Below, piece by piece: positions 1 to 8,099 of a stretch of DNA of 64,000 bases (position 1 is the stretch's first letter; the number at the start of each line of letters is the position of its first letter). The DNA comes from Nocardia rhamnosiphila NBRC 108938 (lineage in GTDB: Bacteria; Actinomycetota; Actinomycetes; Mycobacteriales; Mycobacteriaceae). The translations under genes were made by a program, and so were the position numbers. A model generated the notes under the pieces. The model was not told where the DNA came from. It did no database searches and worked only from the letters and a program-made list of their open reading frames with translations. The stretch covers positions 1 through 64,000 of the forward strand of contig NZ_JOAJ01000003.1 in NCBI RefSeq assembly GCF_000720425.1, given 5' to 3'.

Positions 1-33
1 CAACTCCCACTCCACGACGGAGACCTTCACCAT
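1..33 (-). CDS. Possible 5' end of a gene leaving the window
   Basis: On the minus strand an ATG at 33-31 opens a reading frame, MVKVSVVEWEL, that runs off the left edge. Only 11 codons are visible, so no family can be named. A weak purine-rich stretch precedes it. The 134 bases between it and the TSUP gene would be a divergent promoter region if the gene is real; nothing else is recognisable there. Confidence 0.2.
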   Translation of the reverse strand, partial: MVKVSVVEWEL

Positions 34-167
34 TTCAACGATCACCTACAGCGTGTCGCCACAAACCCTCGACCAACCTGCCTGGGCAGTACACCTAGGA
101 GGCCGGCCCCCGGCCGGATCCATGAGCGGGTGATCTTCACCTGCGGACCGTCTGGTTTGCTGAGCGA

Positions 168-935
168 ATGGATGTGACCGACTGGTTGATGCTGCTGTCG
201 GCCGCGGCCGCCGCCGGCTGGGTGGACGCCGTGGTGGGCGGCGGCGGTCTGATCGTGCTGCCGACCCTGCTGCTGGTGGCCCCCGGCCTCGCCCCGCAGA
301 CGGCACTGGGCACCAACAAGCTGGCGGCGGTCGCGGGCACGGCCACGGCGGCGGCCACCTTCGCCCGCAAAGTTCCGCTCCAGTGGCGGCTGCTGATACC
401 CGCCGCCGTACTGGCGGCGATCACCGCGGCGGCGGGCGCGGCGGCGGTGGCGCTCATCGACCGGGACCTGTTCATTCCGATCGTGCTGGTGGTGCTGATC
501 GGGGTGGCGATCTTCGTCACGGCCCGGCCCTCGATCGGGATCACCCTGGCCACCCATCCCCCGTCGCGGCGCAAGGTCGTTCTGGTGGTGGCGCTGGCCG
601 CGGGTCTGATCGGCGCCTACGACGGACTGCTCGGTCCCGGCACCGGGACATTCCTGATCATCACCTTCGCCACCCTGCTCGGCACCGAGTTCGTCCGGGC
701 GGCGGCGATGGCGAAGGTGATCAACTGCGGCTCCAATATCGGGGCGCTGATCTATTTCGGTGCCACCGGGCATGTGCTGTGGGCGCTGGGCGCGGCAATG
801 GCGCTGGCCAATATCGCGGGCGCGGTACTGGGTTCGCGGATGGCACTGGACCGCGGCGCGGAGTTCGTCCGCGCGGTGCTGCTGGTGGTCGTGGTGGCCA
901 TGGTGATCCGGCTGGGCTGGCAGCAGTTCGGTTGA
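168..935 (+). CDS. TSUP-family (TauE/SafE) membrane permease
   Basis: This 255-residue protein is almost entirely hydrophobic, with about eight membrane segments, and belongs to the TSUP (TauE/SafE) anion permeases. These export or import sulfite, sulfoacetate or related organosulfur anions. The N-terminal segment carries the family's glycine cluster (GGGGLIVLP, about residues 24-32) and the second half repeats the fold, with the G-Y-D-G-L-L-G-P-G-T-G motif near residue 150 typical of the internal repeat. Length is usual for the family. Substrate cannot be read from sequence, and no sulfur gene adjoins it. A hairpin 13 bp after the stop suggests a single-gene transcript. Confidence 0.85.
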   Translation: MDVTDWLMLLSAAAAAGWVDAVVGGGGLIVLPTLLLVAPGLAPQTALGTNKLAAVAGTATAAATFARKVPLQWRLLIPAAVLAAITAAAGAAAVALIDRDLFIPIVLVVLIGVAIFVTARPSIGITLATHPPSRRKVVLVVALAAGLIGAYDGLLGPGTGTFLIITFATLLGTEFVRAAAMAKVINCGSNIGALIYFGATGHVLWALGAAMALANIAGAVLGSRMALDRGAEFVRAVLLVVVVAMVIRLGWQQFG

Positions 936-948
936 GGCCGGGCGCACC

Positions 949-966
949 ACCCGGCATCCGCCGGGT
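949..966 (+). terminator. Hairpin after the TSUP gene
   Basis: A perfect 7-bp stem (ACCCGGC / GCCGGGT) with a 4-base loop starts 13 bp after the permease stop. There is no U-run, as is usual in high-GC actinobacteria, so terminator function is inferred from position. Confidence 0.4.
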
Positions 967-1016
967 CGGACTGACTGATCGTTTCAGAATCAAGTTCGGG
1001 TGACTGCGGGAAGCTG

Positions 1017-1157
1017 TCAGCCGTCGAGCCGCTGAAGCAACTGCGTGAACCCACCGCTTTCGACCAGCCCGACGAGCACTTGGGTCATGTTGCTGATGCC
1101 GGCAACGCGGACGATGAGCCCGTCCGAGACCCAGAAGCAGCGGCCCCACGGCTTCAC
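1017..1157 (-). pseudogene. C-terminal gene remnant
   Basis: A minus-strand frame from GTG at 1157 to TGA at 1017 reads as 46 protein-like residues containing WGRCFWVSDGLIVRVAGIS and ending LLQRLDG. The frame is closed by a stop 14 codons before any plausible longer start, so it looks like the tail of a gene whose front is lost. The family is not recognised. It lies in a region with inverted repeats and an orphan transposon gene, which fits decay. Confidence 0.3.
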
Positions 1158-1239
1158 CAGGACCGCTGATCACGCCCGCAGCGTGGCGGAAGATCCCCGA
1201 CCATGCCAGCACAGCCGGTGTTGTGCACACTGTTCAACT

Positions 1240-1299
1240 GAAGCCCTTGGTCGTTGAAGGTCTCTCCGTCGCAAGAGGACAAGGTCAACCAAGGGCTTC
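1240..1299. repeat. 12-bp inverted repeat, 36-bp spacer
   Basis: GAAGCCCTTGGT (1240-1251) and ACCAAGGGCTTC (1288-1299) are perfect inverse complements, and part of the spacer (GTCTCTCC / AGAGGAC) can pair imperfectly inside them. It could be an insertion-sequence end, a very short MITE-like unit or a transcript hairpin. No transposase matching it is in the window. Confidence 0.45.
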
Positions 1300-1539
1300 G
1301 CTCACGATCTCTCGAGTCATAAATCAGCAGATCAGAGGTTAGAACTCGAGGTAAGAGGGTGTCTGAGATCTCCGATTGCCGGTTCGGATCGGTGGACTGG
1401 GGGGTAGAGAGCGTGCGCACTGGCGTAGGGGTTCTGGTACCCATGTTGTCCTGCGGTTCTGCTCGCGGTTCGGAACGTGCCGGAGTCCTTGCCGCGTAAC
1501 TCGCGAAGTTGTCGGTGGCCTCTGCCATAGTCGCCGGCG

Positions 1540-2727
1540 ATGAGTAGGCACACCGCGTTCCGGTACTGTCTCGACCCCACCGTCGAGCAGCAGACCGTAC
1601 TGGCCAGGCACGCGGGCGCGGCACGCTTCGCCTACAACCAGTGCCTGGCAATGGTGAAAACCGCGCTCACTCAGCGGCGGACCGACCCCGAACACCCTGT
1701 CCCGTGGACCCGGTTCGACCTGATCAACGCCTTCAACACCTGGAAGAAGTCCGAAGCAGCCGGCCGACTGTTCACCGTCGACCCCAGCGGGGTCACCACG
1801 GTCGAGGTCACCGGGCTGGTATGGCGTGACCAGGTGTGTCAGCAGGTGTTCGAGGAAGCCGCTACCGACTGCGGCCGCGGACTGGCCGGCTGGTCGGACT
1901 CCTGTAGCGGGAAACGCCGGCGCCCGAAGGTCGGGTTTCCCCGGTTCAAGGAGAAAACCACCAGCACCGCATCGTTCCGGCTCCGCAACAAACACTCCAG
2001 AACCGGGCGATCGGCGATCCGGGTCGGCGACGACGACACGCCGCGGTCGGTGACATTGCCCGGTCTCGGGCAGTTGCGGGTCCGGGAGGACACGCGTCGC
2101 CTGCGCCGGATGCTGACCGCCGGTCGGGCGAAGATCCTGTCCGCCACCGTGTCCCAGCGGGCGGGCCGTTGGTGGGTCAGTGTGACTGTGGAGGCCGCGG
2201 ATCTGCACCCGGGCCACCACCATCCGGCTCGGGCCCCCGACGACGGTGGCGGGTGGGTCGGTATCGACCGTGGGTTGTCGGCGTTCCTGATTGCCGCCAC
2301 CAGCGAGGGCCGTGAAGTCGCGCGGGTCGATGATCCGCCGAAACCCCTGGCTCGCGGGTTGGCGCGGCAGCGGCGGCTGGCGAAGACCTTGTCGAGGAAG
2401 GAGAAAGGTTCCCGCAACCGGCGAGAGGCAGCCGCCCGGCTGGCCCGCCATCATCATCGGGTCGCGAATGTGCGTCGTCATTTCCTGCATCAGGTCACCA
2501 ACGAGCTGGTCAAAACCCACGACCGGCTCGTTGTCGAGGACCTGCATGTGGCGGGGATGCTGCGTAATCGCCGGCCGCAAGACCCACCACGATCCCCGGA
2601 CCTCCGAGCAGGGGGCCGGGTTACCAATGCCCGCCGACGGGAAGGCACTGACCGGCACCCGATGGGTGCCGGTGCAACCGGCCCGGACGACGCGGGAACC
2701 AAGGCTCCTATCCCGGTCGGGGTATGA
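1540..2727 (+). CDS. tnpB: TnpB-type RNA-guided nuclease with RuvC-III/zinc-finger deletion
   Basis: This 395-residue protein is an IS200/IS605-IS607 group TnpB. The N-terminal helix-turn-helix and wedge region are intact, as are RuvC-I (GIDRGLS, Asp near residue 242) and RuvC-II (VVEDLHVAGML, Glu near residue 331). Directly after the RuvC-II motif the sequence jumps to the variable tail that normally follows RuvC-III (GGRVTNARRREGTD). The region with the CxxC zinc finger and the third catalytic Asp (DRDxNAAxN) is absent, about 90 residues removed in frame. Known TnpB proteins use an RNA from the 3' end of the gene to cut target DNA; this copy should be unable to cut. No tnpA is present, so it cannot move by itself. 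It is either a decaying copy or, less likely, a repurposed nuclease-dead protein. Confidence 0.8.
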   Translation: MSRHTAFRYCLDPTVEQQTVLARHAGAARFAYNQCLAMVKTALTQRRTDPEHPVPWTRFDLINAFNTWKKSEAAGRLFTVDPSGVTTVEVTGLVWRDQVCQQVFEEAATDCGRGLAGWSDSCSGKRRRPKVGFPRFKEKTTSTASFRLRNKHSRTGRSAIRVGDDDTPRSVTLPGLGQLRVREDTRRLRRMLTAGRAKILSATVSQRAGRWWVSVTVEAADLHPGHHHPARAPDDGGGWVGIDRGLSAFLIAATSEGREVARVDDPPKPLARGLARQRRLAKTLSRKEKGSRNRREAAARLARHHHRVANVRRHFLHQVTNELVKTHDRLVVEDLHVAGMLRNRRPQDPPRSPDLRAGGRVTNARRREGTDRHPMGAGATGPDDAGTKAPIPVGV

Positions 2728-2752
2728 GCCGAGGACGCCCGAGAAGGGCGGT

Positions 2753-2779
2753 GTCCGATAACTCAGCGAGTTATCGGAC
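2753..2779 (+). repeat. Right-end hairpin of the tnpB element
   Basis: GTCCGATAACTC (2753-2764), loop AGC, GAGTTATCGGAC (2768-2779) form a perfect 12-bp stem 26 bases after the tnpB stop. Subterminal hairpins at this place mark the right end of IS200/IS605-type elements and lie in the 3' part of the TnpB guide RNA scaffold. The hairpin ends 19 bases before the tldD start, so the element abuts and may have replaced the tldD promoter. Confidence 0.6.
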
Positions 2780-2798
2780 GCGCTGTAAGTTGTGCAGG

Positions 2799-4355
2799 GT
2801 GACGGCGACAACCTCTATCGAATCGGGCGGCCTACCGTCCGGGCACGATATCGATCCGGAGTTCGCGAACCTACCGCTGGCGGCGCTGGCGGAGTCGGCT
2901 CTCGCCACGGCCCGCGCGGCCGGGGCCGAGCACGCCGATCTGCGGGTGCACCGATTGTGTACGCAGACACTGCGGTTACGCGACGGCCGGGTGGAGGCAC
3001 TGACCGATACCGTCGAACTCGGGTTCGCGGTCCGCGTCATCGTCGACGGCACCTGGGGTTTCGCCTCGCACGCGGCACTCACCCGGGAGACCGCGGCCGA
3101 GGTCGCGCGGTCCGCGGTGGCCGTGGCGACCACCCTGCGCGACCTGAACCGGGAACGCGTCGAACTCGCCGACGAACCCCGCTACGACAACGCCCGCTGG
3201 ATCTCCGACTACCGGATCGATCCGTTCACCGTGCCCTCGGCCGACAAAGTGGCCCTGCTCCAGGACTATTCCGGCCGGCTGACCGCCGCCGACGGCGTCG
3301 ACCACGTCACCGCGTCACTTCTCCAGGTCAAGGAACAGACCTACTACGCGGACACCGCCGGTTCCTCGATCACCCAGCAGCGGGTGCGCCTGCACCCGGA
3401 ACTGGAGGCGATCACTGTCGACACCGCTTCCGGCGCGTTCGAGACCATGCGCACCCTGGCGCCGCCGGTCGGCCGCGGCTGGGAGTACGTCACCGGCGCC
3501 GACGGGGTCTGGGACTGGGATACCGAACTCGCCCGGATCCCGGAATGGCTGGCCGAGAAGGTAAAAGCGCCGACCGTCACCGCGGGCCCGACCGATCTGG
3601 TGATCGACCCCACCAACCTGTGGCTCACCATCCACGAATCCATCGGTCACGCCACCGAGTACGACCGCGCGATCGGCTACGAATCGGCGTACGCCGGGAC
3701 CTCGTTCGCGACCCCGGATCTGCTGGGCACACTGCGCTACGGCACGCCGGTCATGCATGTCACCGCCGACCGGGTCCAGCCGCACGGGCTGGCCACCGTC
3801 GGCTACGACGACGACGGAGTGGCCGGTCAGCGGTGGGATCTGGTGCGCGACGGGGTGCTGGTGGGCTACCAGCTCGACCGGGTGTTCGCGCCGCGGCTGG
3901 GCCTGGACCGCTCCAACGGCTGCTCCTACGCCGACTCCCCGCATCATGTACCGATCCAGCGGATGGCCAATGTCTCGCTACAGCCCGATCCCGACACCGA
4001 TACCAGTACCGCCGAACTGATCTCGCGGGTCGCCGACGGCATCTATATCGTCGGCGACAAGAGCTGGTCGATCGATATGCAGCGCTACAACTTCCAGTTC
4101 ACCGGGCAGCGTTTCTTCCGGATCCGCAACGGTGAGCTGGCCGGCCAGTTGCGCGATGTCGCCTACCAGGCGACCACCACGGATTTCTGGGGTTCGATGG
4201 AGGCGGTCGGCGGACCGTCGACCTGGCAGCTGGGCGGCGCGTTCAACTGCGGTAAGGCGCAGCCCGGCCAGGTCGCGGCGGTCAGTCACGGCTGCCCGTC
4301 GGTGCTGGTGCGCGGCGTGAACGTCCTCAACACCCGGACGGAGGCAGGACGATGA
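2799..4355 (+). CDS. tldD: Metalloprotease TldD
   Basis: This 518-residue protein is the TldD subunit of the TldD/TldE zinc protease, which degrades unfolded peptides and matures some ribosomal peptides such as microcins in other bacteria. The active-site motif HESIGH (HExxxH) is at about residues 279-284, and the conserved C-terminal segment with IVGDKSWSIDMQRYNFQF follows. I chose the GTG at 2799 because longer versions would start inside the tnpB right-end region. The gene overlaps tldE by four bases (ATGA), so the two are translationally coupled. Metal-binding residues look intact. Confidence 0.9.
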   Translation: MTATTSIESGGLPSGHDIDPEFANLPLAALAESALATARAAGAEHADLRVHRLCTQTLRLRDGRVEALTDTVELGFAVRVIVDGTWGFASHAALTRETAAEVARSAVAVATTLRDLNRERVELADEPRYDNARWISDYRIDPFTVPSADKVALLQDYSGRLTAADGVDHVTASLLQVKEQTYYADTAGSSITQQRVRLHPELEAITVDTASGAFETMRTLAPPVGRGWEYVTGADGVWDWDTELARIPEWLAEKVKAPTVTAGPTDLVIDPTNLWLTIHESIGHATEYDRAIGYESAYAGTSFATPDLLGTLRYGTPVMHVTADRVQPHGLATVGYDDDGVAGQRWDLVRDGVLVGYQLDRVFAPRLGLDRSNGCSYADSPHHVPIQRMANVSLQPDPDTDTSTAELISRVADGIYIVGDKSWSIDMQRYNFQFTGQRFFRIRNGELAGQLRDVAYQATTTDFWGSMEAVGGPSTWQLGGAFNCGKAQPGQVAAVSHGCPSVLVRGVNVLNTRTEAGR

Positions 4356-5755
4356 CGGTGATCGGTGCGGGGGTACTACCCGCGGGTGCGGTGGTAGAGC
4401 GGGCCCTCGGCGCGTCCCGGGCCGACGAGACGATCGTGATCGTCAGCGACGAGTACGAGGCCTCGCTGCGCTGGGCCGGCAACTCCATGACCACCAACGG
4501 CGCCTCCGTATCGCGGCGCTGGTCGGTGATCTCGGTGTTCCGGGACGGGCCGCGTTCGGCGCGCGTCGGCAGTGTGGCCTCGACCAGCGTCGACCCCGTC
4601 GATATCGAGGCCGTGGTGCGGGCGAGTGAGGAAGCGGCCCGATCCGCCGAACCGGCCCGCGACGCCATGCCGCTGCTGGACGCGGACGCGGTTCCGGCGG
4701 CACCGGATTGGGAGCAGGCCCCGGCTGTCACCGGGATCGATGTGTTCACCGGGCTCGCCGCCGATCTGGCCACCGGTTTCGACGGCGGCGACCGGCTCTA
4801 CGGTTTCGCGCACCATCAGGTACAGACCACCTGGCTCGGTACCTCCACCGGTGTCCGGCGCCGCTACACCCAGCCCACCGGGTCGATCGAGATCAACGGT
4901 AAGCGCGGCGACGGGGCGGACCTGGCCAGTGCCTGGGTGGGGGCGGGCACCGCCGATTTCACCGATGTGGACACCCCCGGCCTGCTGGCGGAGCTGTCCC
5001 GGCGGTTGGACTGGTCGGCGCGGCGGGTGGAACTGCCCGCCGGGCGGTACGAAACCCTGCTGCCGCCGTCGGCGGTCGCGGACCTCCTCATCTATATGTA
5101 CTGGTCCATGGAGGGCCGGGGCGCGCAGGAGGGACACACCGCGTTCGCCGCCGCGGGCGGTACCCGGGTCGGTGAGAAGCTCACCGATATCCCGCTGACC
5201 CTCTTCTCCGATCCCGCGGCGCCCGGATTGCAGTGCCTGCCGTTCGTGGCCACCCCGGCCTCATCGGAGACGGTGTCGGTCTTCGACAACGGGTTGTCCG
5301 CGCCGCGGGTGGACTGGTTGCGCGACGGCGCGATCGCCGATCTGGTGTATCCGCGCGCCACCGCCGCCGACTACGCCGCCTCCCCCACCGTCCCGGTGCA
5401 GAATCTGCTGCTCACCGGCGGTTCCGCCGCGACGCTGGACGAGATGATCGCGCGCACCGAACGCGGTCTGCTGCTCACCACCCTCTGGTACATCCGCGAG
5501 GTCGACCCGGCCACCCTGCTGCTCACCGGTCTCACTCGCGACGGTGTGTACCTGGTCGAGAACGGGGAGGTCACCGCGGCGGTGAACAACTTCCGGTTCA
5601 ACGAGAGCCCGCTGGACCTGCTACGCCGGGTCACCGAGGCCGGGGCCACCGAACTCACGCTGCCACGGGAATGGAAGGACTGGTTCACCCGCACGGCCAT
5701 GCCGCCGCTGCGGATCCCGGACTTCCACATGTCGTCGGTGAGCCGGGCGACCTGA
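4352..5755 (+). CDS. tldE: TldE/PmbA metalloprotease partner
   Basis: This 467-residue protein is the PmbA/TldE partner of TldD. It has the same fold but lacks the HExxxH zinc site; the corresponding region reads YMYWSMEGRGAQEGHTAF. In characterised systems the TldD-TldE heterodimer is the active form, with TldE shaping the substrate channel. The ATG overlaps the tldD stop, so a 1:1 complex is expected. Nothing in the neighbourhood resembles a ribosomal-peptide precursor, so a general peptide-clearing role is more likely than maturation of a specific peptide. Confidence 0.88.
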   Translation: MTVIGAGVLPAGAVVERALGASRADETIVIVSDEYEASLRWAGNSMTTNGASVSRRWSVISVFRDGPRSARVGSVASTSVDPVDIEAVVRASEEAARSAEPARDAMPLLDADAVPAAPDWEQAPAVTGIDVFTGLAADLATGFDGGDRLYGFAHHQVQTTWLGTSTGVRRRYTQPTGSIEINGKRGDGADLASAWVGAGTADFTDVDTPGLLAELSRRLDWSARRVELPAGRYETLLPPSAVADLLIYMYWSMEGRGAQEGHTAFAAAGGTRVGEKLTDIPLTLFSDPAAPGLQCLPFVATPASSETVSVFDNGLSAPRVDWLRDGAIADLVYPRATAADYAASPTVPVQNLLLTGGSAATLDEMIARTERGLLLTTLWYIREVDPATLLLTGLTRDGVYLVENGEVTAAVNNFRFNESPLDLLRRVTEAGATELTLPREWKDWFTRTAMPPLRIPDFHMSSVSRAT

Positions 5756-5819
5756 GCCGGGAGGCGTCGTCCCGGAGCTCCACCCCGGACCGGTCGGGTA
5801 CGGCCCGGCGCCCGGCCGG

Positions 5820-6587
5820 TCACGCCGCCGCGGTCAGCACCCGGGGCCCGTCGGCGGTGATCGCGACGGTGTGCTCGGAGTGGGCGGTGCGGGAGGCGTC
5901 GGCCGAGCGGATGGTCCAGCCGTCGGGATCGGTGACGATCCGGTCGGTGGTCGCGGCGAACCACGGTTCCAGGGCGAGGGTGAGGCCGGGCCGCAGCCGG
6001 AAGCCGCGGCCCGCGCGTCCGGCGTTGGAAACATGCGGGTCCTCGTGCATGGTCCGCCCGAGCCCGTGACCGCCGAACTCGGTGTTGACCGGATAGCCGT
6101 ACGCGGCGGCGACGGCGGAGATCGCCGCGGAGATGTCACCGATCCGGTTACCCGGCTGCGCGGCCTCGATCGCCGCGGCCAGCGCCTCTTCGGTGGCCCG
6201 CACCAGCCGCAGATCCGCGGCGGCGGGTGTGCCGACGATGACGGTGGTGGCGGCGTCGGCGACCCAGCCGTCGATGCTCAACGCCAGATCCGCGGTCAGC
6301 ACATCACCGTCGCGCAGCGCGTAGTCGAAGGGCAGCCCGTGCAGGACGGCGTCGTTGACCGACAGGCACACCGTATTGCGGAACGGACCGCGCCCGAACG
6401 AGGGCGCGTAGTCCCAGTAACACGACACCGCGCCCCGCTGCCGGATCCGTTCACGCACGATCATCTCCAGCTCGAGCAGGTTCACACCCACCGCCGCGAC
6501 CGCCCGCAGTTCCGCCAGGATCTCGGCCACGAACGCGCCCGCGACGCGCATCCGCTCGATCTCCTCGGGCGATTTCAACTCCACCAT
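5820..6587 (-). CDS. map: Type I methionine aminopeptidase
   Basis: This 255-residue cytosolic enzyme removes the initiator methionine from new proteins. All five metal ligands are visible (Asp100, Asp111, His174, Glu207, Glu238), each three positions later than in E. coli MetAP, and the motif GGHGLGRTMHEDP is intact. The start at 6587 is chosen because GGAGG lies six bases upstream; a longer frame to 6644 would translate through the operator region. It lacks the N-terminal extension of the MapB type. The divergent XRE regulator and shared palindromes suggest that this copy, unlike a housekeeping one, is regulated. A second map gene elsewhere is likely. Confidence 0.92.
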   Translation of the reverse strand: MVELKSPEEIERMRVAGAFVAEILAELRAVAAVGVNLLELEMIVRERIRQRGAVSCYWDYAPSFGRGPFRNTVCLSVNDAVLHGLPFDYALRDGDVLTADLALSIDGWVADAATTVIVGTPAAADLRLVRATEEALAAAIEAAQPGNRIGDISAAISAVAAAYGYPVNTEFGGHGLGRTMHEDPHVSNAGRAGRGFRLRPGLTLALEPWFAATTDRIVTDPDGWTIRSADASRTAHSEHTVAITADGPRVLTAAA

Positions 6588-6606
6588 CACAACCTCCACA
6601 GCCAAT

Positions 6607-6656
6607 GGTATTTCTATACCGTCATTGCGGTACATTAATACCACTCTTTAGAGTGG
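6607..6656. promoter_or_regulatory. Palindromic operators between map and XRE gene
   Basis: Two similar 14-bp palindromes, GGTATTTCTATACC (6607-6620) and GGTACATTAATACC (6629-6642), start exactly 22 bp apart (two helical turns). A third, different palindrome CCACTC-TTTA-GAGTGG (6641-6656) overlaps the Shine-Dalgarno of the XRE gene. The stretch is unusually AT-rich for this genome and serves two divergent genes, so these are probable operators and promoters, most simply bound by the XRE protein itself. Confidence 0.6.
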
Positions 6657-6660
6657 AGGC

Positions 6661-6924
6661 ATGGTCCGCCTGCCCCTCACCGCCTCCCAGATCGACGCCG
6701 GCCGCCGCCTCGGAGTCCGATTGCGCACCGCCCGCGACGGGCGCGACCTCGCCGAGGTCGCCCGCGCGGCCGGCATCTCCCCGGAGACCCTCCGCAAGAT
6801 CGAAACCGGCCGCCTCCCCTCACCCGGCTTCGGCACGGTCGTATCCCTGAGCCGCGTGCTCGAACTGCCCCTCGAAGAGCTCGCCGAGATCTGGACCGCG
6901 GACAACCTCGCCGAATCCGCCTGA
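6661..6924 (+). CDS. Small XRE-family regulator
   Basis: This 87-residue protein is little more than a Cro/C1-type helix-turn-helix domain (about residues 15-70: RLRTARDGRDLAEVARAAGI, SPETLRKIETGR, then LSRVLELPLEEL). GTGGAGG lies just before the ATG. It is transcribed away from map across two palindromes, the usual set-up for an autoregulating repressor that also controls its neighbour. No ligand domain is present. What signal it senses is unknown. Confidence 0.85.
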   Translation: MVRLPLTASQIDAGRRLGVRLRTARDGRDLAEVARAAGISPETLRKIETGRLPSPGFGTVVSLSRVLELPLEELAEIWTADNLAESA

Positions 6925-6997
6925 ACGATCGGGAACGGCCCGGCCGCCCACTCCTTCGCGTCCCGCGGAGACCGGACCCGGGCCCACCCGCCGGGAC

Positions 6998-7366
6998 CTA
7001 CGCGCCGTCGTCGCGAACAGGACGGTAGTGCGCGAACTCCCACCGCGCAATCCGGTCGATCGCACGGGCCAGCGCGTCCCAGGTCGGACGTTCCAGATCA
7101 CGCAGAAAATCCTGGACGTAGCGGCGAATCTCCGCCGTATCGATACGGGCGAGCTCGAGCGCGTGATCGGCCGGGCGGAACCCGCCCCCGCGCGCGCCCT
7201 CCGCACTGCTCCCCCATGCCCGGACGACGAGATCGAACGCCTCTTCACCCGCCCCTTTCACCGGGCCGATCATCAACTGCACCAGCACCTCGTCGGCCGC
7301 CCACACAGCGTCCGGGTCCGCGAGATCGACATCCGGACTGTGCATCCCCTTCAGTTCCGCTCTCAT
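6998..7366 (-). CDS. Imm8-family immunity protein
   Basis: This 122-residue cytosolic protein resembles the Imm8 immunity family of polymorphic toxin systems: an N-terminal MRAELKGMHSPDV, a central IGPVKGAGEEAFDLVV, and a C-terminal WDALARAIDRIARWEFAHY. Imm8 proteins bind and neutralise the toxin encoded just upstream. The ATG at 7366 overlaps the toxin stop by four bases (ATGA), so toxin and antidote are made together. The central region has an expansion (WGSSAEGARGGGF) compared with what I remember of the family. Assignment is from pattern memory. Confidence 0.7.
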   Translation of the reverse strand: MRAELKGMHSPDVDLADPDAVWAADEVLVQLMIGPVKGAGEEAFDLVVRAWGSSAEGARGGGFRPADHALELARIDTAEIRRYVQDFLRDLERPTWDALARAIDRIARWEFAHYRPVRDDGA

Positions 7367-7941
7367 CACCGCTCCCCGACCTCCAGATGCGCGTTGCTCT
7401 CCCAGTGCCGGCCGGTCTCCGACCGTGACTCGTAATTGGCCTCCACACCCCGCCCGGACGGTTTCTGCTGGGGCGGGCGGTACTGCCGCAATCCGTCTTC
7501 GCTGACCCAGCGATGGGTGGTGCCGTAGGGCAACCGTCCGGCCTCGGCCCCGACCCACGCCACACCGGCGGCGTCCGCCTCGGCCCACCCGGCCCGGCCG
7601 ATACCGAAATTGCCGGCACCCGCCCCCGCACGATGCACGATCTCGACCACCCGCCGCCGATCCGGCCGCGCCGGTGTCGGCTTTTCCGCGCCCGCCCGTG
7701 GGATCGCGGCGGCGTCCCGGCCCGATGTGTCCGCGCCGGCCCGCCCCCCGGCAGCGGCCGGCCCGCTCCCGGAGATGCGCTCCGCTCCCGCCGCGTCCTC
7801 GGCCACCAGCCTCCCCGGCCCGGTACCGGCGCCGAGGCCGATCAGACCGTCGACTTCGGCCCGGACCTTCTGGACGTATGTCTGGACATAGCCGGACAGA
7901 CGGTTCGCGAATGCGACGTACTCATGCGGGACCCGCGACAC
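7366..7941 (-). CDS. Polymorphic-toxin-like protein
   Basis: This 191-residue protein starts at GTG 7941, with GAGAGG six bases upstream. It has a short helical N-terminus (residues 1-38), a Gly/Ala/Pro-rich linker (about 39-90), and a compact C-terminal domain (about 95-191). That domain carries GNFGIGRAG, SEDGLRQYRPP, ANYESRSETG and SNAHLEV, like a C-terminal domain found on large secreted toxins in many bacteria and paired there with immunity proteins. The Imm8-like gene follows with an overlap. No signal peptide or LXG/WXG domain is obvious, so the export route is unclear. Catalytic activity is not known to me. Confidence 0.65.
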   Translation of the reverse strand: MSRVPHEYVAFANRLSGYVQTYVQKVRAEVDGLIGLGAGTGPGRLVAEDAAGAERISGSGPAAAGGRAGADTSGRDAAAIPRAGAEKPTPARPDRRRVVEIVHRAGAGAGNFGIGRAGWAEADAAGVAWVGAEAGRLPYGTTHRWVSEDGLRQYRPPQQKPSGRGVEANYESRSETGRHWESNAHLEVGER

Positions 7942-8099
7942 CGGCAGCCTCTCAGAAATCCGAAACGCCGTTGAGTCTATTTTACGGTGTCAAATCGATG
8001 TTCACCGGCTATCGATGCCGTTAGAGGCCATGGCACCACTATGCCGACAGGCCGATTTGGCGGTCACCTGAGTGACCGGGTGCGGTCCGCGGTGCCGGG

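Larger units (their letters stand above)
936..1539. other. Gene-poor stretch between the permease and tnpB
   Basis: No intact gene is seen in these 604 bases. They hold the permease hairpin, a short protein-like remnant on the minus strand (1017-1157), a 12-bp inverted repeat (1240-1299), and about 240 bases before tnpB that should include the left end of that element. Base composition is less GC-rich than the flanks around 1220-1480, which fits imported or decayed DNA. Confidence 0.5.

Noticed and set aside
1540..2727. tnpB as an active transposition or RNA-guided cutting system
   Set aside because: RuvC-III and the zinc finger are missing and no tnpA is present, so activity is not expected.
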